Below are positions 8,726-17,600 of a DNA stretch of 58,449 nt, piece after piece (position 1 is the stretch's first letter; the number at the start of each line of letters is the position of its first letter). Below the pieces are notes generated by a model that was not told the DNA's origin, searched no databases, and was given only the letters and a program-made list of their open reading frames with translations. The stretch is from Bacteroidetes bacterium RIFCSPLOWO2_12_FULL_35_15 (lineage in GTDB: Bacteria > Bacteroidota > Bacteroidia > 2-12-FULL-35-15). The translations under genes were made by a program, and so were the position numbers. The stretch lies in contig MEPB01000066.1 of the NCBI GenBank assembly GCA_001769385.1, positions 1 to 58,449 on the forward strand. The letters are read 5' to 3'.

Positions 8726-9961
8726 TTAATTTGTTATGTATTTACCTTTTTTTGTCATTTTTGCTGTCACAAAAGGAATTGAAATGCCTTTTATCAGCAT
8801 GTTCCAATAGATCCATCGGAATGCAAGTTTACCCAGATGATTGAGTTTGCTTTCCTTCAAAAGACTTAAAGGGCCAACAACCGGGAATGGGAAATTACCT
8901 CTTACAGGTTCTTGTTCATAATTAAAATCTATTAATAAAGCTTTGCCATTCCCTGTTTCAATAAAACAGTTGGCATGGCCATCAAATTCTTCTTTTAATT
9001 CCTTGCCCTTGATATAATTTTGGATGTTTTCTGTCAGCACCTCTGCTTCAAAATGTGCTACTGAACCAGCTTTTGAAGCCGGAATGTTAGATGCATCTCC
9101 AATAACAAAAATGTTTTCATTTGCCAGAGATTGCAGTGTTGCTTTGTTGGTAGGAATAAAATTTAAAGCATCTCCCATTCCTGAACGCTTAATTAAATCA
9201 TCACCCATGTTGGTTGGCGTGGTTACCAATAGGTCGTAATCTACCGCAATATCGCCATAATCAATAATTTTATTGTTCTCGTAATCTACCCTGTCTATAT
9301 TAAAATCAATTAGCTCTTTTATTCCTTTTTCTTCTAATAAATAATGCAAGGCAGCGGTTGCTTTTGGTTTTGTAAAAGCTCCTGAAAGTGGCGTTACATA
9401 AGTGATTTCCACGTTGTCCCTCATTCCTTTTTTTCTGAAATAGGTATCTGCTAAAAATGCAAATTCAAGTGGTGCAACCGGACATTTAATAGGCATTTCG
9501 GTAATGTGGATAACCAGTTTCCCTCCTTTCCAGGAACGAAGCTTGTTTCTTAATGCCAGTGCACCTTCATAAGTGTAAAAATCAAAAATATTTTTGTGCC
9601 ATTTGGGGCCTTTCATTCCTTCTGTTTCCTGAGGAGCAATTTTTGAACCTGTTGCAACTATTAGGACATCGTATGATAGTGTTTCATTTTCTAATTGTAC
9701 TTTATTTTCTTCAGGAACAATTTTTTCAATTCTTTTTTGAATATAGGTTACTCCTTTGGGGATAAATTTTTTGCCTTCTTTTTTTACATCCTTCTCTTTG
9801 TATATATCAAAAGGCAAGAATAAAAAGCCGGGTTGGTAATAATGTGTTTTGTATTGATCCACTATAGTGATCTTCCATTCATTTTTAGGCAATTTTGAAA
9901 CTAAGTGGTTTGCCATCATTGTTCCGGAAGTTCCCGCTCCAAGTATTATTAAGTTTTTCAT
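8726..9961 (-). CDS. Sulfide:quinone oxidoreductase-like flavoprotein
   Basis: A 411-residue FAD/NAD(P)-binding protein of the SQR family. The N-terminal dinucleotide fold is LIILGAGTSGTMMANHL, with VIVATGS-like DVLIVATGSKIAP near 98-110 and a second FAD motif NIFVIGDASNIPASKAGS near 283-300. It has only two cysteines, C160 (MPIKCPVAPLEF) and C332 (GHANCFIETG), which fit the redox-active pair that forms the sulfane bridge in SQRs. It probably oxidises sulfide at the inner membrane and passes electrons to quinone. It is the first gene of the cluster with TusE- and DsrE-like proteins, 26 bp before the TusE-like start. The promoter region has an activator-type palindrome. Confidence 0.88.
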   Translation of the reverse strand: MKNLIILGAGTSGTMMANHLVSKLPKNEWKITIVDQYKTHYYQPGFLFLPFDIYKEKDVKKEGKKFIPKGVTYIQKRIEKIVPEENKVQLENETLSYDVLIVATGSKIAPQETEGMKGPKWHKNIFDFYTYEGALALRNKLRSWKGGKLVIHITEMPIKCPVAPLEFAFLADTYFRKKGMRDNVEITYVTPLSGAFTKPKATAALHYLLEEKGIKELIDFNIDRVDYENNKIIDYGDIAVDYDLLVTTPTNMGDDLIKRSGMGDALNFIPTNKATLQSLANENIFVIGDASNIPASKAGSVAHFEAEVLTENIQNYIKGKELKEEFDGHANCFIETGNGKALLIDFNYEQEPVRGNFPFPVVGPLSLLKESKLNHLGKLAFRWIYWNMLIKGISIPFVTAKMTKKGKYITN

Positions 9962-10008
9962 GATTTCGAGTTTTTACTTTAAAAATTAATTGTAATAGTT
10001 TGACAGGA

Positions 10009-10016
10009 CAAAATTA
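10009..10016 (-). promoter_or_regulatory. -7 box (TAATTTTG) upstream of the SQR gene
   Basis: It matches TAnnTTTG on the minus strand, about 48 bp before the SQR start. No -33 TTTG is found at the normal distance, which fits a promoter that needs an activator. Confidence 0.45.
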
Positions 10017-10037
10017 GATCGTGCAAAATACCCCTTG

Positions 10038-10053
10038 TGTAACAATAGTTACA
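10038..10053. promoter_or_regulatory. Perfect operator-like palindrome TGTAAC-N4-GTTACA
   Basis: A 6-4-6 perfect inverted repeat with the geometry of CRP/FNR-family sites. Its centre is about 42-43 bp upstream of the start point predicted from the TAATTTTG box, the classic class II activator position. It probably controls the sulfur cluster; the regulator is not in the window. Confidence 0.5.
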
Positions 10054-10177
10054 TAGCGATGAATATCATGCGTGTATTACGACACAGGGTTTGGTGTCAA
10101 AAGACAAGATGCGTTTTGCGAAAAGAAATACGAGAAAAAAATTGGAATTTTAGAAGTAGAAACTTTGGGTATAAAAA

Positions 10178-10654
10178 TTATGTTAAGCTTTTTATCATTT
10201 CAATATGTGGAATATTATCTTCCAGATATTCTTCGCTAATTTGAGAAAAGCCAAAACTTTCGTAGAATTTTTTCAGATATAATTGTGCTCCGATATGAAT
10301 GGGAACAGTTCCATGTTTTTGATGGATCACTTCAATTGCTTTTTTCATTAATGCCTGTCCGGCACCCGTTCCACGAACTTTTGGTGATGAAACAACTCTT
10401 CCGATAGATACTTCATTAAAAGATATTCCTGCCGGAACAATTCGGGCATATGCAATTAAATTGCCCTTCTCATCAAATCCCATTAAATGAAATGATCTCA
10501 GGTCTTTTCCATCGGCATCCTGATAGGGGCAGTTTTGCTCCACTACAAATACTTCCATTCGTAAACTCAGGATGTTGTATAGCTCTGTATTAGAGAGTTC
10601 TTCAAAACTTTTTAATTCCCAGGAACAAGTCATTTCTTTACTTTTAATAATCAT
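10178..10654 (-). CDS. GNAT N-acetyltransferase, ElaA-like
   Basis: A 158-residue GNAT protein. The ElaA-type opening is SWELKSFEELSNTELYNILSLRMEVFVVEQNCPYQDADG, of which LRMEVFVVEQNCPYQDADG is diagnostic. The acetyl-CoA loop is SSPKVRGTGAGQALM (the Q/RxxGxG/A motif) near residues 90-103, and the C-terminal beta-bulge is YLKKFYESFGF. The substrate is unknown for the family. It lies 7 bp downstream of the VanZ-like gene on the same strand. Its C-terminus faces the SQR promoter region, with no gene in between. Confidence 0.9.
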   Translation of the reverse strand: MIIKSKEMTCSWELKSFEELSNTELYNILSLRMEVFVVEQNCPYQDADGKDLRSFHLMGFDEKGNLIAYARIVPAGISFNEVSIGRVVSSPKVRGTGAGQALMKKAIEVIHQKHGTVPIHIGAQLYLKKFYESFGFSQISEEYLEDNIPHIEMIKSLT

Positions 10655-10661
10655 GCAATAT

Positions 10662-11057
10662 TTATTTTATCATTTTTATCAAAACCTTTTTCTCCATCCA
10701 ATCATATAATATCACTCCCATAGTGGCACCAAAGGTGTTTGCAATGAAATCAAAAACATCAGCACCGCGATCAACAAATAATGTTCCTTGCATTATTTCA
10801 AGTGAGCCGCCATAAACAATACAAATTAAAAGGGCAATAAATTTTGCAAGTTTTTTTAATTGTGGAAAATTTGATTGTAGTATAAACCCTCTAACTGTCA
10901 ATAATACCAAAACGAAGAAAATTCCGGCATGAACAAATTTGTCAAAACTTAAAAGTTCTAAAAAAGAAATATGCGGAATATCCTTTCCTGGAATTCCGCA
11001 TAAAATTAATATGAGCAATGCCCAAAGCATTGCCCATTTAGTGTGTTTAAAAAACAT
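10662..11057 (-). CDS. VanZ-like membrane protein
   Basis: A 131-residue protein with four predicted transmembrane segments and the VanZ-like pattern: FDKFVHAGIFFVLVLL, then GGSLEIMQGTLFVDRGADVFDFIANTFGATMG. The family is named after VanZ of teicoplanin resistance, but most members, like this one, have no link to resistance and unknown function. The gene follows gcvH on the same strand, and a VanZ-like gene beside gcvH and sprA is an arrangement I recall from other Bacteroidota. Confidence 0.88.
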   Translation of the reverse strand: MFFKHTKWAMLWALLILILCGIPGKDIPHISFLELLSFDKFVHAGIFFVLVLLTVRGFILQSNFPQLKKLAKFIALLICIVYGGSLEIMQGTLFVDRGADVFDFIANTFGATMGVILYDWMEKKVLIKMIK

Positions 11058-11143
11058 GATGTTGCTTTATTGTTACTCTCCGATTAATTGTTGTTTTACA
11101 ATTTAGCAATAAAACAATTCAGCATCCCGATAGCTAATCGTGA

Positions 11144-11524
11144 TTAATGACCGATCAGTGTTTTGTAGTCAGCAACGCTTAATAAATTATTTACTTCAGA
11201 TGCATCTTTCATTTCCACTTTTATCATCCAACCTTGTCCGTAAGGATCTTTATTCACTGACTCAGGGTTTGTTTGCAAGCCGGGATTAACTTCCAATACT
11301 TTTCCTGAAACAGGCATAAAAAGATCAGAAACAGTTTTTACTGCTTCCACTGTTCCGAAAATTTGCTCGTGAGCTAATTCTTCACCTTCGGTTTCAATTT
11401 CTACGTAAACAATATCACCCAATTCGCCTTGAGCGAAGTCAGTAATTCCAATGTATGCAACATTGCCTTCCACACGAATCCATTCGTGATCTTTAGTGTA
11501 CTTTAAGTTTTCAGGAAAATTCAT
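11144..11524 (-). CDS. gcvH: Glycine cleavage system H protein
   Basis: A full-length 126-residue lipoyl carrier of the glycine cleavage system. The lipoylation site is K63 in [16 protein letters not shown], and the conserved start KYTKDHEWI and GWMIKVEM segments are present. It shuttles the aminomethyl group between the P, T and L proteins, none of which is in this window. It lies downstream of sprA on the same strand, separated by about 160 bp. Confidence 0.97.
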   Translation of the reverse strand: MNFPENLKYTKDHEWIRVEGNVAYIGITDFAQGELGDIVYVEIETEGEELAHEQIFGTVEAVKTVSDLFMPVSGKVLEVNPGLQTNPESVNKDPYGQGWMIKVEMKDASEVNNLLSVADYKTLIGH

Positions 11525-11682
11525 AATTTGATTTTTTAATTAGTAATGAATGGCAAATTTATATTTATTTCAATAATAAAATAATGATTATACTGATAAA
11601 TTATCGCTAAGGGCAAAAAAATCAATAAAAAAGGGCCATTTAGGATTCTTTTTTTTAGAAGATAAAATCGGTTGATTGAAAA

Positions 11683-14600
11683 TTAATTATTCAGCATCAA
11701 TCGTAAACTAATTCCGGCATTGGTATTAGTTGATGGGAAGGAGGATGAAATTACCGGTTTGTTTATGATACGATCATAAAATAAACGAATATTGATTCGT
11801 TCGCTGATTACATAATCAGCTGCTACTTTTATAGAAATAATATTGGTTCCACCTGTTGTTTGGCTTACTCCTTCAACAATTCGTCTCATAATCGTTTCGT
11901 TTTTACGGAAAGAAAGATCGAGCTTCAAATTCAGGTCGCTCTTAATTTGTTTTCCTTTTATGGTTAATTTTTTTCCCATTGATAAATTTTTGATACGATA
12001 ACCTGTACCACCAATTATTTCGCGGCCAACCACTTCTGTTACGGTACGACTTGTTAAGCCTAGTGATAAGTTTCTATCCTTTTTATATTCAAAACTTAAT
12101 AAAACACTATTGTTTAAGGTCATATCCAGTTTTATAAGCGGGCTCCATTGTTCGGAAATGGTAATGGTATTAATGGAGTTTTGTGATAAAAAATTCGGGT
12201 TCCCGGTAATACTCGAAACATTTTCTTTTATTGCTGTATATCCATCTCCATCGGGGTCATAAAACATCAGGTTGGACTGATAACTTCCAACACTGTATGT
12301 AGAGCGATATGCATGGCTCAATGTAAAAGACTTAAAATATTTTTTTACGGCTTCAATTTTTGATAATCCATCATACGTTACCCGCCAGTTTGGAAGCGGA
12401 ATTTTCGGAAACGGATCTAAGGTTGAACTGTTTGGGTTTTTTCCGCCATAAGCAGCTAAAAATGCGGGTATCAATACATCCTGCGAAGTTTCGTTATATC
12501 CTTCTGCAAAAGTTCCAACAGAACCATTTGAGTTAGGATTTTCAGCACCCAAACGAGCAGAAATACTTGCTCGAGCATCCAGAAAATCTTGAAAAATGTC
12601 GTCTTTGTTTTTTACAAATGAGGTACGGTAAGCCATATAGGACATACTGAAATTACCGGTTTCAATTGGCGATTCATGAACAAAGCGATCCGCAATAGAG
12701 CCATCTACTTTTGAGGTATCATTCAGTTTCCATCTGAAAAATTCACTGTTGTTTTTAGATTGAGTTCGTGTTCCGGTTAACTCAATTTTCAGATCAGGGA
12801 ATGGTTCCAGATTAGCGCGTATATTCAGATTGTTGCTACTTGTTCGTGTATAGGGAGAATTCAGCGATGGGGCTTTTGATATCCAGTCGTTATTGGGATC
12901 ATTATCTTCTGTAGTTGCAATTGCCTGATCCCGGATATCTTTTTGACTGCCAAAAATAAATCCCGGTGTTGGTCCCTGAAAATTACTTCCCATTCCCATC
13001 AGGTGTGTTGATTGAGCATAGCCGGGTAATAAGGTCCCATTTGTCATGGAATAAGTTACCGTAACATTTTTTGCACTCATTAATACCCGGGCAAGGTATT
13101 CTACGATCACATAATTATTTTCTTTTTCCTTTTTTGTTGAATCCTTTGGCGTTTTTACAGATGGATTTTTTAATGCTGAAATAGCTTTTCCGCTTTTTGT
13201 AGTTTGTGGCTTTTTGTTGCTTTTTTGATTTATTTTTTTCAAATAAGGTATTTTATTATACAAGGTGACCATATTCAGTTGGCCGTTCCATTGTATATTA
13301 CGCGAATTCTGAATGGTGTTCCCAATTAAAGTGTCGGCTCCAACCGGAGCACGCTGCCAGCTATAAGTTCCTGAATAACGCACAGAGGCAGTAGTGAAAT
13401 CAAGCAAAGGCAATTTATTAATTGGGATATTGTAATTAATATTTACCTGATGATTATAATGTGTGGTGTTTCCCAGGTTTAGAAGATTGGTTTGGATAGT
13501 GTCTTTTTCATCTTTTGTATCAATTAATCCAACCGGTTCTAAAATTCGATTCTCATTATTTGCAGTAAAATCAAGCTTTAATGCTTTAGTAATATCATAT
13601 TTAAAGTCATAGGCCCTATTCATATTAAAACGCTTATTGTAAGTAGGAATAATGAGCATATCTCCACCGGTGGTATTGCGATTTTTTGTTGCACTGAAAT
13701 CCCTTACAACATCCGTTGAAAAGCCTAATTTATTTGGTAAAAGGTAAAAGTTTATATCCTTTATCAATAGCAAATATTTTGATTGTAAAATTTTCGTTTT
13801 TGCAAATGGCTTATAATTTTTAGGCGTTGGTGCAAAGTTGTAAATCAATCCACCGTGATAATTTTTTTGATTGGCATATTCAAGGGTTGAATTATGATGA
13901 TTTAATTCGCTGTATGAGTAAGATGCGGCCCAGTTCTCCACATCATAGACATGACTCTTTTTCGAGTTTTTTCCTTTGTCTTTTTTTACATTCGTAAAAT
14001 TGATACTATTTCGTTTTGTATAATCCTGAGTAGCGGCTTTTATATCTTTTCTGACATCTTCAGGAATAGTTTTGTCTTTTAATGTTTGTACCAGAAGTAT
14101 ATCGGGATCAAGCGGGTTGTATTGAGGGGTAACGAATTTTTCGGAATAGCCGATATACATTGGAACATGTATGTTGGATTCTTTTGGTAAAAATTTGCCT
14201 AATTCTATACTGGAAGAAATATCATATTGTTTAGAGGTTTCTCTTTTTCGTTCAGTTACTTTATTTTCGATGCTTCCAAAACCTGGTGTGTACATGCTTC
14301 CCGACAAGGAAATTGTTCCCAGGTCGGCTAGTTTAGCCGTTATTCGTGCATTTGCGGCCCATCCGCCTTTTTCATCAAAATCACTTAAGCGCAATTCATT
14401 TACCCAGATCTGGGCACATTTCGGGAATCCATCGTCATCAATCCCCGGACCCATTTTTTTAGGATTTTTAATTCCTATCATGATGGTTTTAATGGCACTT
14501 AAATTGGGATTCCCTTTTACTATAATAGTTCTGCTTTCATCAGAGACTTTATATTCAGTGGTTAGCGAAACTCCGGAACCATTATAAATTTCTTTGTTTC

Positions 14601-17600
14601 GGTTTGTCTTTGCATTTTGCAGCTTTTCAAATTCCAGTATCATTTCATTAGCTTCCGGCCATACTCTGTATTGATCATCAAGGTTGGTTCCATTGTAGTT
14701 TCCCGGTGCTGTTACTTGTAAGGGGATTTCATATTCATAATAGTTATCGGTATAATCGGTACCTAAACGAACAAAAAGTTGCAGGTCATTATTATTTAAA
14801 ATTTCATTTGTATTTGCGGAGGCTTCCGCATGAACATACATTTTTAATTTTTTGTAGGAACGTACATCCAGGCTTGTATTTTTATAAGCAGCACGTGATT
14901 TACCATCTTCTAAATTGCAAACAGTAAGCGACATCGACTGTTCATTCATTTGAATTAAATTAGCTGATGCTGCATTTATTTCGCGTTCGATGTTTGGAGG
15001 AAGAACATAGTTAACCGGTTGCTTGCTGCCATTTTCTTCAATGTTAACTGCAGAAATATCGAATTGAGTATTTGCGTCATCGTTCGGAATGTATAATCCG
15101 GGTTCCAACAGATCAAAACCATATTTGCGCCATTCTCCCCGAACCAGTTCCAGTTTGGCAAAACGCAGGATGATAGGTTTATCTACATTTTTATAGAACA
15201 TCCTTATAAAACGAATGGATTGAAAGTTTTCGATGGGGCCTATTTTTGATTCCGGTGTTTTTAAAGGAATTTTAAATTGATACCAGGTGATTGGTTTAGA
15301 GCTTCCATCTTTAATGTTCTGACCCGTTGTACGAAAAACATCGGTGATATAATTACTTCCTACGCCACCGGCAAAATCGCTTGGTTTTAATCCGATATGG
15401 TATTGGAAATAACTTTCAACAGTACTCAGATTGTTATCGCGGTTGATATCTTCGGTGCTTGGAATTTGTGTGGAAGATGTTGGATATGATCCGGAAGTAA
15501 TGGGTGAATTACCTTCCAGACCATTAAATTTTTTATAACGTTCCAGTGTTTTTAAACCAGCAGCATCATAATCACTTCCACGGAAATAATGAAAGTCGTC
15601 AGCCGAAGGGTCTCCGCTAATACCCGGATATGCTGCAGGAGTAACAATTGCTTGGGCTTTTACTAAAAAGCTATTAAAATAACTTTGCTCAGCACTCAGA
15701 TTTAAGCCATCAAAACCAACATCTTGAGCTGTTCTGTCGTTCGGGTCGCTGTTAAATGCATTTACCAATGATTGTGTTGTTGGGATAAGCCCCCAAACGG
15801 TGCTATCCACTGGAAGATTTAATCCTCCATTTTGTGATTGTGTACTTGGAGCAGGTAATACGTTTTCAGCGCTTTTGTAGGAATCACGCAATACATCCTC
15901 AGAAATATTTCCTACATCAAAATAGAGATCACCTGTTGTGTTCCAATTTCCTGCCGGATTATCACTATTAAACGGATCCATCACCCAAAACTGAATGTAT
16001 TCAATGTTTGCCGCTTCAAAATCATTGCTTTGAACGGCACGGGTAATACCTGCCCAACGCGTTTCCGGGTTTTTTAAGGAACCATCCGTTTCTAGCCCCG
16101 AAGAAATGGTTGTTGGATTTGAATCGTAATTATAAGGACCGCGTTCACTTGGATAATAAGCCATATCAAGTGTAGCAATATTCATTGTCTGCCCTGAAGA
16201 AGAAGGTTTGTTCGGAAATACTTCTGTTTCAGGAATTTCACGGGCAAAATTATTTGACATATCAGTGTCGGAAATACTTGTTGGAGTAATACTATTATCT
16301 CTTCGTAAGAAGGAGAGATCGATTACATACCATGCTAATTTGGCTCTGTTAAAACCATATGCTAAACTGTTTGAAGAATCTCCTTCCGGAAACATGCCTG
16401 GTTGTCCTTGTGGTGTGCTTGCAATATTCCATGCAGCCTGCGATTTCAGATCGATGGTAGATTGGCTGCCTTCAAAATCATCAAGATAGGAGTTCCCGCT
16501 TTTTCCAATCGCTTTACTGTGCCCGGGGATAAGATATGCAAATTCTCCTGCTGCAGTTATTGTACTCATTTCCTTGGTTTCAATGAGCGGAATTTTATCG
16601 ATCCAGCGAGTAAGGAAAGGAGCTTCTGTTCTGTAATTTCCATCAAAACCCCAAATGGTGTTGGAAATGGGTTCATCACCAATATTTACTTTTTTGGTCA
16701 TGGGACGCTCCGTCAGGTTCATGACGGTTCCGCCAATATTAAAATCTTTATTGATCTTATAATCAAGGTGCGTAGCCATCAATCTTTTTTGCTGAATTGC
16801 AAAAAGAGAATTGCTCTCTGTTGAAATTTTAATCGGGGTTCCTGAATTTAAAATTCCTTCGTTAATTATTTTTACGCGTCCCAGGGAATAATCAACAGTA
16901 TAATCAACATTTTCTGTCAGCTGAACACCACCTGCAGAAACAGTTACAGAGCCTTGTGGAACATTGGGTGCTCCCAATGAAATTTCGGAGCCGGATGCTG
17001 ATTTATAGGTTCCTTTTAATTTATAGCGATTCACTTGCGGGAACATTTGAGCCGATGTTCTGGTAGAATCATATAATTGTTGAAATACATAGCCATTTGC
17101 TTCTGTGGCTGAACAATTAGAGTTAAATTTTACAAACAGATCATTTCCAAAAGGTTCAATAACAGGAAAAATAACACGTCCGTTATTTGCATTAATAGTT
17201 ACCCCATCAATAAAATCGAAAACACCATCAGGTGTATGGTCCATTTGTTGATCCAGTTTATCCAGGCTAACAATTTGAATCAAGGGTTTGGATACAATTG
17301 CCGATTGACAAGATGAAACAGGTAAATAATTAATATCAGTTCCTGTTTGTGAGTTGGTATATAAAATATCTAATTTAAAATCCTGAGAATTTATCTGGTA
17401 GGCTCCTAATGAATAAATGTTTTTCATCATCAAATCCCACATAGGGTGCTTCGTATTGGTAGCAGAGCTTTTAAGCATCTTTGCATACATCACCTGGTTG
17501 GTAGCAATACCTCCATCCGAAAATTCACCTACGTTATATACGTTTCCATTATACGTGTATTGATAAGCAACAGCAAGTACCTGATCGGGATTTAATGTTT

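Noticed and set aside
10035-10244. 69-residue open frame across the SQR promoter
   Set aside because: It overlaps the end of the ElaA-like gene and the palindromic operator, with atypical composition.
14171-16824. Plus-strand open frames inside sprA
   Set aside because: They are complementary to SprA coding sequence and have no domain or start context.
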